From: an uncultured Collinsella sp.
Lineage (GTDB): Bacteria; Actinomycetota; Coriobacteriia; Coriobacteriales; Coriobacteriaceae
Assembly (NCBI GenBank): GCA_900754275.1
Contig: CAAECF010000113.1
Location: 1-20,926, forward strand
Length of the DNA: 20,926 nucleotides
Reading direction: 5' to 3'
Position 1 is the stretch's first letter, and each line of letters opens with the position of its first letter. The notes beneath the pieces were generated by a model. That model was not told where the DNA came from. It did not search any database and saw nothing but the letters and a program-made list of their open reading frames with translations. Below are positions 13,845 to 20,510 of this stretch, in pieces. The translations under genes were made by a program, and so were the position numbers.

Positions 13845-14393
13845 ATGAAATACCTCGTCGCCTCCGACATCCACGGCTCGGCATACTGGACCGAGCGCCT
13901 GGTCACCGCCATTGAGTCCGAGCAGCCCGACCGCATCGTTCTGCTGGGCGACCTGCTCTACCACGGTCCGCGCAACGACCTGCCGCGCGACTATGCTCCT
14001 AAGCGCGTGATTCCGCTGCTCAACGCCCTAGCCGACCGCATCATCGCGGTGCGCGGCAACTGCGACGCCGAGGTCGACCAGATGGTCCTCGACTTTCCCG
14101 TCATGGCCGACTACGCCACGCTGTTCGACGAGACCGGCCGCGAGCTGTTCCTGACGCACGGCCACGTCTTTGGCGCCGGCATGCACAACAGCGTCGACCA
14201 CACGCCCGCGCTGCCCGAGGGCTCCGCGCTCGTCTACGGCCATACGCACATCAAGATCAACGAGGAAAGCGCCGCGCACCCGGGCCTGTGGCTTTTCAAC
14301 CCCGGCAGCGTGAGCATTCCCAAGGACGGTACGCACAGCTACGGCATCTACGAGGGCGGCACGTTCCGCCACGTGGTCATGGAGGAGGAGTAG
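13845..14393 (+). CDS. yfcE: YfcE-like metallophosphoesterase (phosphodiesterase)
   Basis: This 182-aa calcineurin-like metallophosphoesterase has the complete dimetal site. That is Asp8-x-His10 (SDIHG), Asp36 in LLGDLLYHGPRN, Asn72 in VRGNCD, THGH and GHTHI, followed by NPGSVSIPK. The GDLLYHGPRN motif and the size match E. coli YfcE, a Mn-dependent phosphodiesterase with activity on bis-pNPP-type substrates but no settled physiological role. AAAGGA at 13832-13837 is the ribosome-binding site. The gene is 60 bases after the LarC-like gene and two bases before mazG, so it is likely co-transcribed with both. GGAGGAGGAG at its 3' end serves as the mazG ribosome-binding site. Confidence 0.9.
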   Translation: MKYLVASDIHGSAYWTERLVTAIESEQPDRIVLLGDLLYHGPRNDLPRDYAPKRVIPLLNALADRIIAVRGNCDAEVDQMVLDFPVMADYATLFDETGRELFLTHGHVFGAGMHNSVDHTPALPEGSALVYGHTHIKINEESAAHPGLWLFNPGSVSIPKDGTHSYGIYEGGTFRHVVMEEE

Positions 14394-14395
14394 CC

Positions 14396-15256
14396 ATGGC
14401 GCAGCACATGGCTCAGCAAAATGCCGAGGGCTCGCGCGATCTGTCCACGCTGGTAGACGCGTCGACCGAGCTGCAGCATCTGGTGCAGACCATCTGGCGT
14501 CTGCGTCAGCCCGATGGCTGCCCGTGGGACCGTGAGCAGACGCACCGCAGCATTGGCAAGAACATGATCGAGGAGGCCTACGAGGCACTCGACTGCATCG
14601 AGGCGGACGACGCGGTTCACCTACGCGAGGAGCTGGGCGACGTGCTCATGCAGGTCGTGCTGCATGCGCAGATTGCGGCGGACGCCGGCGAGTTTACGCT
14701 GGCCGACGTGGCGCGTGATATCGATGCCAAGCTCATCCGCCGTCATCCGCACGTGTTTGGCGATGTAGATGCCGACAGTTCCGACGAGGTACTCAAGATT
14801 TGGGACGAGGTCAAGCTTGCCGAGAGGGCTGCCAAGGACAAGGCCGTGGCGGCAGGCGAGGCTGCGCCCGAGGGCCTGCTCGACGGCGTGCCCACGCATC
14901 TGCCGGCGCTGATGCAGGCTCAGAAGGTGTCGCGCAAGGCGGCTGCCGTGGGCTTTGAGTGGGAGACGGTCCAGGATGTGTGGGACGAGGTCGCCGAGGA
15001 GCGTGCCGAGTTTGAGGTCGAGGCCCCTGGCTCGCCCGAGCGCGAAATGGAGTTTGGCGATCTGCTCTTTGCCCTGGTCAACGTCGCGCGCAAGGAGGGT
15101 ATCGACGCCGAGAGCGCCCTGCGCGCGAGCACGGCCAAGTTTCGCCGTCGCTGGGCTGCGATGGAGCAGATGGCGGCCGATGCCCACGTGGATCTTGCCG
15201 AGCTTTCGACCCACGGCCTCAACGACCTGTGGGATGCCGCAAAGGCGGAGGAGTAA
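14396..15256 (+). CDS. mazG: Nucleoside triphosphate pyrophosphohydrolase MazG
   Basis: This 286-aa protein has two MazG domains and hydrolyses non-canonical or excess (d)NTPs to monophosphate and pyrophosphate. The N-terminal domain contains CPWDREQTHRSIGKNMIEEA, a MazG hallmark, and REELGDVLMQVVLHAQIA, giving EExxE/ExxD Mg-binding pairs. The linker carries VFGDVDADSSDEVLKIWDEVK. The C-terminal domain contains KVSRKAAAVGFEW and EVAEERAEFE with EREMEFGDLLFALVNVARK. The ATG at 14396 is two bases after the yfcE stop, under a strong ribosome-binding site. An ATG at 14408 is a possible alternative. A strong terminator ends the unit 5 bases after the stop. MazG next to enolase is also seen in mycobacteria and other actinobacteria. 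Confidence 0.95.
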   Translation: MAQHMAQQNAEGSRDLSTLVDASTELQHLVQTIWRLRQPDGCPWDREQTHRSIGKNMIEEAYEALDCIEADDAVHLREELGDVLMQVVLHAQIAADAGEFTLADVARDIDAKLIRRHPHVFGDVDADSSDEVLKIWDEVKLAERAAKDKAVAAGEAAPEGLLDGVPTHLPALMQAQKVSRKAAAVGFEWETVQDVWDEVAEERAEFEVEAPGSPEREMEFGDLLFALVNVARKEGIDAESALRASTAKFRRRWAAMEQMAADAHVDLAELSTHGLNDLWDAAKAEE

Positions 15257-15260
15257 GACT

Positions 15261-15306
15261 GCGGGAACGACGGGCTGACACGCCTCATCGTTCCCGCTAA
15301 ATTTTT
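15261..15306 (+). terminator. Rho-independent terminator after mazG
   Basis: A 10-bp perfect stem (GCGGGAACGA at 15261-15270 with TCGTTCCCGC at 15288-15297) is followed by TAAATTTTT. It ends the LarC-like/yfcE/mazG unit before the enolase promoter. Confidence 0.88.
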
Positions 15307-15327
15307 CGAAAATCAAGTGTATCCCTC

Positions 15328-15372
15328 GGCTAACTTAGGGCATAATGCAAAAAGTGCGACATGGCTAACTTA
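15328..15372 (+). promoter_or_regulatory. Enolase promoter region with direct repeats around the -10
   Basis: CATAAT (15341-15346) is a good -10 box; the -35 region is poor. The 10-base string GGCTAACTTA occurs at 15328-15337 and again at 15363-15372, exactly 35 bases apart on either side of the -10. It is followed by GGG and CGG respectively. The leader then has a small hairpin GCACC-GAT-GGTGC (15380-15392) and a GAGGGAG ribosome-binding site before the ATG. Confidence 0.5.
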
Positions 15373-15445
15373 CGGAGACGCACCGATGGTGCACGGTCAG
15401 CCGGTCGCTTGCATCCACTACGTTTCCAAGTGAGAGGGAGACAAC

Positions 15446-16735
15446 ATGAGCGATATTTTGGACGTTTACGGTCGCGAGGTGCTCGACAGCCGCGGCAATC
15501 CCACCGTCGAGGTCGAGGTTGTGCTCGAGGACGGTAGCTTCGGTCGCGCGATGGTGCCTTCGGGCGCTTCGACCGGTGCCTTTGAGGCTTGCGAGCTGCG
15601 CGATGGCGACAAGGGCCGCTATCTGGGCAAGGGCGTCTCTCAGGCCGTCGAGCACGTCAACAACGAGTGCGCCAATGCCGTCGTCGGCCTCGACGCCTTC
15701 GACCAGCGTGCCGTCGATGCCGCGCTGATTGCCGCGGACGGTACCCCCAACAAGACCAAGCTCGGTGCCAACGCCATCCTGGGCGTGTCGCTGGCCGTTG
15801 CCCGCGCCGCTGCCGAGTCGGCGGGCCTGTCGCTGTACCAGTACCTGGGCGGCGTCAACGCTCACCTGCTGCCCACGCCCATGATGAACATTCTCAACGG
15901 CGGCGTGCATGCCGACAACAACGTCGACTTCCAGGAGTTCATGATCATGCCGGTGGGCGCCCCGAGCTTTGCCGAGGGCCTGCGTTGGTGCGCCGAGGTC
16001 TACCACACCCTCAAGGGCGTGCTGCACGAGGCCGGCCTGGGCGGCGGCGTGGGCGACGAGGGCGGCTTTGCCCCCAACCTTAAGACCAATGCCGAGCCGT
16101 TCGAGTACATCACCAAGGCCGTGGAGAAGGCCGGCTTTAAGCCCGGCATCGACTTCATGTACGCCATGGACCCGGCCTCGACCGAGTTCTACAACGCCGA
16201 GACCGGCATGTACGAGCTCAAGGGCGAGGGCGTGGAGTACACGAGTGCCCAGATGGTTGATTACTGGGAGAAGCTCGTCGACACCTATCCCATCATCTCC
16301 ATCGAGGACGGCATGGCCGAGGAGGACTGGGACGGCTGGGTTGAGCTCACCCGTCGCATTGGCAACAAGGTGCAGCTGGTGGGCGACGACCTGTTCGTCA
16401 CCAACACCGAGCGCCTCAAGAAGGGCATCGAGCTGGGTGCCGCCAACGCGATCCTGGTCAAGGTCAACCAGATCGGCACGCTCACCGAGTCGCTCGAGGC
16501 CATCGAGACCGCCAAGGAGGCCGGCTACGCTTGCATCGTGAGCCACCGTTCCGGCGAGACCGAGGACTCCACGATCGCCGACCTGGTCGTGGGCGTCAAC
16601 GCCGGCCAGATCAAGTCGGGCGCCCCGTGCCGCAGCGACCGTATCGCCAAGTACAACCAGCTCATCCGCATCGAGGACGAGCTCGAGGGCAGCGCGCGTT
16701 ACGCCGGCAAGGCCGCGTTCTACAACATTCGCTAG
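15446..16735 (+). CDS. eno: Enolase (phosphopyruvate hydratase)
   Basis: This 429-aa glycolytic enzyme interconverts 2-phosphoglycerate and phosphoenolpyruvate, and PEP is also the phosphate donor for the PTS earlier in the window. All signatures are present. VYGREVLDSRGNPTVEVEV and MVPSGASTGAFEA (flexible loop) are near the N-terminus. GVGDEGGFAPNL carries catalytic Glu205. SIEDGMAEEDW and LVGDDLFVTN hold metal ligands. ILVKVNQIGTLTES carries Lys339, followed by SHRSGETEDSTIADLVV and the second Lys in GQIKSGAPCRSDR. Length is normal. It is a single-gene unit bounded by a terminator on each side, with its own promoter, and its strongly biased codons fit high expression. Confidence 0.98.
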   Translation: MSDILDVYGREVLDSRGNPTVEVEVVLEDGSFGRAMVPSGASTGAFEACELRDGDKGRYLGKGVSQAVEHVNNECANAVVGLDAFDQRAVDAALIAADGTPNKTKLGANAILGVSLAVARAAAESAGLSLYQYLGGVNAHLLPTPMMNILNGGVHADNNVDFQEFMIMPVGAPSFAEGLRWCAEVYHTLKGVLHEAGLGGGVGDEGGFAPNLKTNAEPFEYITKAVEKAGFKPGIDFMYAMDPASTEFYNAETGMYELKGEGVEYTSAQMVDYWEKLVDTYPIISIEDGMAEEDWDGWVELTRRIGNKVQLVGDDLFVTNTERLKKGIELGAANAILVKVNQIGTLTESLEAIETAKEAGYACIVSHRSGETEDSTIADLVVGVNAGQIKSGAPCRSDRIAKYNQLIRIEDELEGSARYAGKAAFYNIR

Positions 16736-16808
16736 GCACGCGGAGGTCGCGGGGGCGGGGAAGACTCGGATTTGCCTTGCTCCAGCCGGGCGCTGTTGAG
16801 CACCATTG

Positions 16809-16840
16809 GGCGCTGGGCCATATGACTCAGCGCCTTTTTT
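16809..16840 (+). terminator. Rho-independent terminator after enolase
   Basis: GGCGCTG pairs with CAGCGCC, extended by a G-T and a G-C pair, over a short A/T-containing loop, and is followed immediately by six T (16835-16840). It lies 73 bases after the stop codon. Confidence 0.9.
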
Positions 16841-16879
16841 ATGTCGAGCAAAGGCTGGCGAAGGCGGTGCGGGCGCTCG

Positions 16880-16888
16880 TGCTATAAC
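16880..16888 (+). promoter_or_regulatory. Extended -10 promoter for the FtsB-like gene
   Basis: TG-C-TATAAC at 16880-16888 is a near-consensus extended -10. A second -10-like box, TAGAAT, follows at 16889-16894. There is no clear -35, as expected for extended -10 promoters. It lies between the enolase terminator and the start at 16932. Confidence 0.6.
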
Positions 16889-16931
16889 TAGAATACTTAG
16901 CGCAAACAAACCTCAACCGCACAAGGCGCAC

Positions 16932-17693
16932 ATGGATCAGATTTACGACAACAGGTACTATTCCGCCGGTTCGCGTGAGCCGTCGCCTCGCCGTGCGCGC
17001 ACGGTGCAGCTCGGTGGGTCCGCCTACGCCGGCGCCGACCGCTCCATGCAGCGCCCGACAAGTACCTCGCGCCCCAATGCTCAAGTGAATACTTCGACAG
17101 ATGGACCGGTGCGCCCGGCACGTTCGTCGCATGCGTCGCGTCCCTCGGCCCAGACGCACGACGGGTCGAGCAGGCCCTCGAGCCGTCTTTCGGGCTCGGA
17201 CTTTATGCGCTACGCCAACGACAATGCGGTGGTCAAGGCGATCTATGACTTTACGCATGGCTCTCTGCGCCCGCTGTTTATCGGTATCGTGGTGGTGCTG
17301 GCGCTTGTGAGCCTGTATTTCCCCGTGCGCGATCTGTACGTGGCAAAACGCTCGAGCGACATCTTGGCCAAGCAGGTTGAGATTCGCCAGCAATACAATG
17401 ATGGGCTGCAAAAAAGCGTCGACAAGCTGCTCTCGGAGGAGGGTATCAAGGATGCGGCATCCGAGGACCTGGGCTTGGTGATGCCCGGCGAGAAGAGGAT
17501 TGAAGTGCAGGGCCTGGACGGCGATTCGAATGCCTCGTCGAGCCAGAAGTCGTCGAACGCCAAGAAGGCCAGCGAAGTTGCCAAAGAGATCGAAGAGGTC
17601 GGCAAGGACGCACCGTGGTACATCCAGACGCTCGACATGCTGTTTGGATTTAACGGCGTCGAGGGCCAGACGGTCGTGTCCAACGGCGAGTAG
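16932..17693 (+). CDS. FtsB/DivIC-like septum formation initiator protein
   Basis: This 253-aa single-pass membrane protein probably belongs to the FtsB/DivIC family that links divisome components. It begins with a basic, Ser/Arg/Pro-rich, probably disordered cytoplasmic region of about 110 residues. A transmembrane helix at about residues 114-133 (PLFIGIVVVLALVSLYFPV) follows. After it come a coiled-coil-like stretch (AKRSSDILAKQVEIRQQYND) and the family end motif AASEDLGLVMPGEKRI, comparable to the A...LGMVxPGE of actinobacterial FtsB. A Ser/Lys-rich linker and a C-terminal tail close it. Position between eno and ppx is the same as for the FtsB-like gene in mycobacteria, which supports the call despite low sequence conservation in this family. 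The ribosome-binding site is weak (AAGG at 16923-16926). It is probably co-transcribed with the next gene. Confidence 0.8.
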   Translation: MDQIYDNRYYSAGSREPSPRRARTVQLGGSAYAGADRSMQRPTSTSRPNAQVNTSTDGPVRPARSSHASRPSAQTHDGSSRPSSRLSGSDFMRYANDNAVVKAIYDFTHGSLRPLFIGIVVVLALVSLYFPVRDLYVAKRSSDILAKQVEIRQQYNDGLQKSVDKLLSEEGIKDAASEDLGLVMPGEKRIEVQGLDGDSNASSSQKSSNAKKASEVAKEIEEVGKDAPWYIQTLDMLFGFNGVEGQTVVSNGE

Positions 17694-17713
17694 CGCCCGG
17701 AGGGGAGCCTGCA

Positions 17714-18715
17714 ATGGCAGATTGCAAACGATATAAGGTGGCGGCGATTGACCTGGGAACGGTGTCGTCGCGACTGGTGCTGGCCCAGGTCGAGGGCGGG
17801 GCGATCGTGGAATCGTCCAAGCATACCGAGATTACCGATTTGGGCGAGGGCGTGGATGCGACGGGGCGCTTTTGCGAGGCGGCTGTCGAGCGTGTACTCG
17901 CTGCGTGTCGGATGTTTGTGGACGAGGCCCGTGCCTTTGGGGCCGCGTGCATCTGCACCACCTGCACGAGCGCTGCGCGCGATGCGTCCAATGCCGCGCT
18001 GCTGCTGGACGGCCTGCGCGATCTGGGGCTTGAGCCGCAGGTGATTCCGGGCGAGGTCGAGGCGCGCCTGACGTTTTTTGGCGTAGCACACGACTTTGCC
18101 GGCGAGCGCATCATTGTTGCCGATTCGGGCGGCGGATCCACGGAGCTCGCGACGGGTGTCTATGCACCGGAGCGCGGCGTCTTTGCGCTGGAGGGAACGC
18201 GCTCACTGGATATCGGTTGCCGTCGCGTGACTGAGCGGTTTTTCTCGGCACTGCCGCCGTCAACGGATGAGCTTGCGGCTGCTGCCGGCTGGGCAAACGA
18301 GCAGTTTGCGGGCTACTTTGAGAGTCTGCCTGTCGACTTTGAGCGCGCCGAGCGCCTGGTCGCGGTGGGTGGTACCGTCACTACGCTCGTGGCACTCGTT
18401 CACGAACTGGAGCCGTACGACTCGAACTTTGTGCACCTGCGCGAGCTTTCGATGGAGCAGATTTCGGCCGCCATCGATCGTATGTCTACGCTGGATGTGG
18501 AGGGTATCGCTGCGCTGCCAGGCGTGCAGCCCAAGCGCGCGGGCGTGATCCTGGCAGGTGCCGTGGTGATTCGCGAGCTCATGCGAGCCGGCGGCTACAA
18601 GACGCTCACCGTAAGCGAGAACAGTCTACTCGCTGGCATGGCCGCCACCATCAACGAGGTTCTCGACGGCGTGACTCCCACCATCGCCTGGACCCCCACT
18701 CTCAGCACCCTCTAA
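17714..18715 (+). CDS. Exopolyphosphatase / pppGpp phosphohydrolase family (Ppx/GppA)
   Basis: This 333-aa ASKHA-fold phosphatase hydrolyses polyphosphate or (p)ppGpp in known family members. It starts with VAAIDLGTVSSRLVLAQV, equivalent to the AIDxGTNSxRLL phosphate loop. It continues with CTTCTSAARDASNAALL (the ATSAxRDAxN motif), IPGEVEARLTF, IVADSGGGSTEL (second phosphate loop) and RLVAVGGTVTTLVAL. Length matches the short, two-domain actinobacterial Ppx rather than the ~500-aa enterobacterial enzyme with the C-terminal extension. GTVSS replaces the usual GTNS(I/T), so substrate preference cannot be inferred. GGAGGGG supports the start at 17714. It lies 20 bases after the FtsB-like gene; the DUF501 gene that sits between them in mycobacteria is absent. 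Confidence 0.9.
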   Translation: MADCKRYKVAAIDLGTVSSRLVLAQVEGGAIVESSKHTEITDLGEGVDATGRFCEAAVERVLAACRMFVDEARAFGAACICTTCTSAARDASNAALLLDGLRDLGLEPQVIPGEVEARLTFFGVAHDFAGERIIVADSGGGSTELATGVYAPERGVFALEGTRSLDIGCRRVTERFFSALPPSTDELAAAAGWANEQFAGYFESLPVDFERAERLVAVGGTVTTLVALVHELEPYDSNFVHLRELSMEQISAAIDRMSTLDVEGIAALPGVQPKRAGVILAGAVVIRELMRAGGYKTLTVSENSLLAGMAATINEVLDGVTPTIAWTPTLSTL

Positions 18716-18720
18716 ATAAT

Positions 18721-18783
18721 TTGCGGTGAAATACGGACTAAAATCGCCCTTTCGGGCGCCAAACAGTCCCTATTCCACCGCAA
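18721..18783. repeat. 63-base imperfect palindrome after the Ppx/GppA gene
   Basis: TTGCGGTG...AATA.GGACT...CGCCC on the left mirrors GGGCG...AGTCC.TATT.CACCGCAA on the right, with the hairpin core CGCCC-TTTC-GGGCG at 18745-18758. It begins 6 bases after the stop codon, so it may also end the ftsB-ppx transcript, although no T-run follows. Confidence 0.75.
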
Positions 18784-18800
18784 CTCAACAGCCGGCACCT

Positions 18801-18826
18801 GGGGACAGTCCTTGCGGGGCGTCCCC
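18801..18826. repeat. GGGGAC/GTCCCC hairpin, possible repeat fragment or terminator
   Basis: GGGGAC (18801-18806) pairs with GTCCCC (18821-18826) around a 14-base loop. It sits 8 bases from the stop codon of the - strand ATPase gene. GGGGAC strings also occur at 12066-12071 and, as GGGAC, in the hisB-hisH palindrome, suggesting related repeat debris. Confidence 0.45.
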
Positions 18827-18833
18827 ACAGCGC

Positions 18834-20135
18834 CTATGCCAGCTTGTCGATTTGCCCAATCTCCCAAAGCGGAATATTGACGAGCATGCCCTCGTCTCTA
18901 TATGCCGCCAGGGAGCTCCTCACGCAACGCTCGAGCTTGAATTTTTCGCAGGCTATTTTCAGACTCTTCGCTTTAAGGTTCTCTGCCGCCTTGACCTCAA
19001 GCGGAAGCACGGTTCCCGCATGGTCGATGGCAAAGTCGGTTTCGGCATTGCCAGAGGTAGAGGACCAATACGCGGGAGTTTTGTCCTGGAGCAAAAGCTC
19101 CTGCGCGACGTATTGTTCGGTCAGCGAACCTTTGAACTCGGTAAAAACAGCGGATCCGTTAAGAACGATGGCCGGAGAGAGACCGGAGAGCGCTCCGAGG
19201 ATGCCGGTGTCGATGCAGAACAGTTTGAAGCCCGAGAGGTCTTCGTAGCTCGAGAGCGGCGCCTTTAGAGCGGAAACACGTGGCACCTTATGAACGATTC
19301 CGTAGTCCGTGAGCCACTGGAGGCTTTCCTCGAAATCGCGTGCGCGCGCTCCGGGGCGAAGGGCGCCATAGACAAACTTCTTGTTCTCTTTGGCAAGCTG
19401 GCCGGGAAGGGATTTCCAAACCAACCTCATGCGCTCGATGATGCGGGCGGGTGCATGTTTGCCAAAATCGGATTCGTAAGCCTCGATGATTTGCTGCTGA
19501 AGCCTTCGGGCTTCGATGAAGTCGCGTGTCTCGGCGAAAGCGGAGACAACTTCGGGCATACCGCCGACAACAAGGTATTCCTTGAGCAAGTGTTCGAGCT
19601 TTTCGGTAACGTTTGCTAGAAGGTTCATGTCTGCGGCAAGGATGGCGTCGGCGAGCGGGTCGCCGTCGACGGCACGAACGAACTCGGCGAACCCCATGGG
19701 ACGCATGGTGAGCTGGTCGATTTTGCCGACGGGAAATGACTCGTTTTCGCGTCGGAGCGCGAGGCCCATATAGGAACCGGCTGCTACGATGTGGTATTCG
19801 GGTGCAAGCTCGTTGAAGTACTTGAGCGAGGTGATCCCGCGCGGGGCCTCTTGGATCTCGTCGAAGATGATGAGCGTGTCTGCTGGCGTTACAGTTTGGC
19901 CACGTAGGAGTTCTATCTGGGAGATGATGCGCTTGGGGTCGAGGTCCCCATCGAACAGCGAGCGTGTGCTCGGCTCGAGCATAAAGTCAAAACGAATGAC
20001 GTTTCGATACTGCTGGCTTGCGAATTCGTTAAGAAGCCAAGTCTTTCCTGTCTGGCGGGCTCCCTTAAGCAAGAGAGGTTTGCGATTCGTCCTTGATTTC
20101 CAAGCGATAAGTTCGCTCATAAGCTGTCGCTGCAT
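18834..20135 (-). CDS. AAA-family ATPase with C-terminal DUF4143 domain
   Basis: This 433-aa protein has an N-terminal P-loop ATPase domain: Walker A GARQTGKT at residues 25-32 and Walker B LIIFDE at 88-93. VAAGSYMGLALRRE resembles sensor-1 and MRPMGFAEFVRAV follows. The C-terminal half is DUF4143-like, with LVVGGMPEVV, an adaptor helical region (IERMRLVWKSLPGQLAKENK), and LTEQYVAQELL...YWSSTSGNAETDFAI...LPLEVKAA. That last part recalls a PD-(D/E)XK nuclease-like core (E...D...ExK). The family is widespread and often multicopy in gut bacteria; its function is not established. The ATG at 20135 (ribosome-binding site GGGAGG) is preferred to a TTG at 20147. Base use looks less GC-rich than its neighbours, and palindromes and tandem repeats flank it, which suggests an acquired gene. 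Confidence 0.88.
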   Translation of the reverse strand: MQRQLMSELIAWKSRTNRKPLLLKGARQTGKTWLLNEFASQQYRNVIRFDFMLEPSTRSLFDGDLDPKRIISQIELLRGQTVTPADTLIIFDEIQEAPRGITSLKYFNELAPEYHIVAAGSYMGLALRRENESFPVGKIDQLTMRPMGFAEFVRAVDGDPLADAILAADMNLLANVTEKLEHLLKEYLVVGGMPEVVSAFAETRDFIEARRLQQQIIEAYESDFGKHAPARIIERMRLVWKSLPGQLAKENKKFVYGALRPGARARDFEESLQWLTDYGIVHKVPRVSALKAPLSSYEDLSGFKLFCIDTGILGALSGLSPAIVLNGSAVFTEFKGSLTEQYVAQELLLQDKTPAYWSSTSGNAETDFAIDHAGTVLPLEVKAAENLKAKSLKIACEKFKLERCVRSSLAAYRDEGMLVNIPLWEIGQIDKLA

Positions 20136-20158
20136 ATTGCCTCCCAACCCTCTCGGTT

Positions 20159-20164
20159 AGTATA
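20159..20164 (-). promoter_or_regulatory. -10 box of the AAA/DUF4143 gene
   Basis: On the - strand TATACT (20159-20164) is a near-consensus -10, 23 bases before the start codon. The position expected for the -35 falls in the first copy of the TTTCC-N3-GGAAAA dyad. Confidence 0.5.
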
Positions 20165-20178
20165 AGGCCATTTGGGTG

Positions 20179-20262
20179 TTTCCATCGGAAAATGTGCGAG
20201 ACAACCACGTTTTTCCATCGGAAAATGTGCGAGACAACCACGTTTTTCCATCGGAAAATGTG
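20179..20262. repeat. 33-base tandem repeats carrying a TTTCC-N3-GGAAAA dyad
   Basis: Two full 33-base units (20179-20211 and 20212-20244), identical to each other, are followed by an 18-base partial third unit (20245-20262). Each starts with TTTCCATCGGAAAATGTG, containing the near-palindrome TTTCC-ATC-GGAAA. Spacing of 33 bases is close to three helical turns, so all dyads face the same side. They lie just upstream of the ATPase -10, as an operator array would. They could also be recombinational tandem duplication without function. Confidence 0.85.
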
Positions 20263-20343
20263 GTAGGAAACTCATTGGGTGGGCGGAAAAAGTAGTCAAA
20301 AAAGCCCCGTCCCAAATGAGCTGCTCTGCAGTTGACGGCGTCC

Positions 20344-20382
20344 AAAAGAAACGAGCCCGCATCCCTGGGGAACACGGGCTCG
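20344..20382 (-). terminator. Rho-independent terminator after tRNA-Leu
   Basis: On the - strand CGAGCCCG (20375-20382) pairs perfectly with CGGGCTCG (20352-20359) and is followed by TTTCTTTT (20344-20351). It starts 12 bases after the tRNA 3' end. Confidence 0.88.
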
Positions 20383-20394
20383 CAAGCAATCACA

Positions 20395-20479
20395 TGGTAG
20401 GGGCGGTGGGACTCGAACCCACAATCCTTGCGGCGAGAGATTTTAAGTCTCCTGCGTATGCCAATTCCGCCACGCCCCC
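20395..20479 (-). tRNA. tRNA-Leu (anticodon UAA)
   Basis: The - strand folds as a class-II tRNA of 85 bases including an encoded CCA. The acceptor stem is GGGGGCG with CGCCCCT. The anticodon stem is GGAGA/TCTCT with loop CTTAAAA, giving UAA. A long variable arm (CGCCGCAAGG region) follows, as expected for leucine, and the T arm is GTGGG-TTCGAGT-CCCAC. It has its own terminator downstream and a promoter-like box upstream. A tRNA 3' end can serve as an integration site, but no repeat of the tRNA end was seen nearby. Confidence 0.96.
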
Positions 20480-20490
20480 GTGAGACTAGA

Positions 20491-20499
20491 AGTCTAGCA
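20491..20499 (-). promoter_or_regulatory. Extended -10 upstream of tRNA-Leu
   Basis: On the - strand TG-C-TAGACT (20499 to 20491) has the extended -10 layout and lies 11 bases before the tRNA 5' end. No clear -35. The gap to the upstream gene is 31 bases, so read-through transcription is also possible. Confidence 0.45.
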
Positions 20500-20510
20500 C
20501 AAGCCGTCCG

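Noticed and set aside
15365..16909. 514-aa antisense frame opposite enolase
   Set aside because: It is the mirror of strongly biased enolase codons, rich in Val/Leu/Gly/His, and spans the enolase promoter and terminator. No independent gene signal.
20179..20262. 33-base repeats considered as a CRISPR array
   Set aside because: The units are directly contiguous with no spacers, there are fewer than three full copies, and no cas gene is in the window.
20117..20389. Small - strand open frames (78-90 aa) encoding 11-residue peptide repeats across the 33-base units
   Set aside because: The peptide repeats follow from a repeat length divisible by three. One frame overlaps the ATPase start and both cross the tRNA terminator, and no good ribosome-binding site is evident.
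20395..20479. tRNA-Leu as an integration site of a genomic island
   Set aside because: No direct repeat of the tRNA 3' end and no integrase gene are present in the window, so an attachment site cannot be supported.
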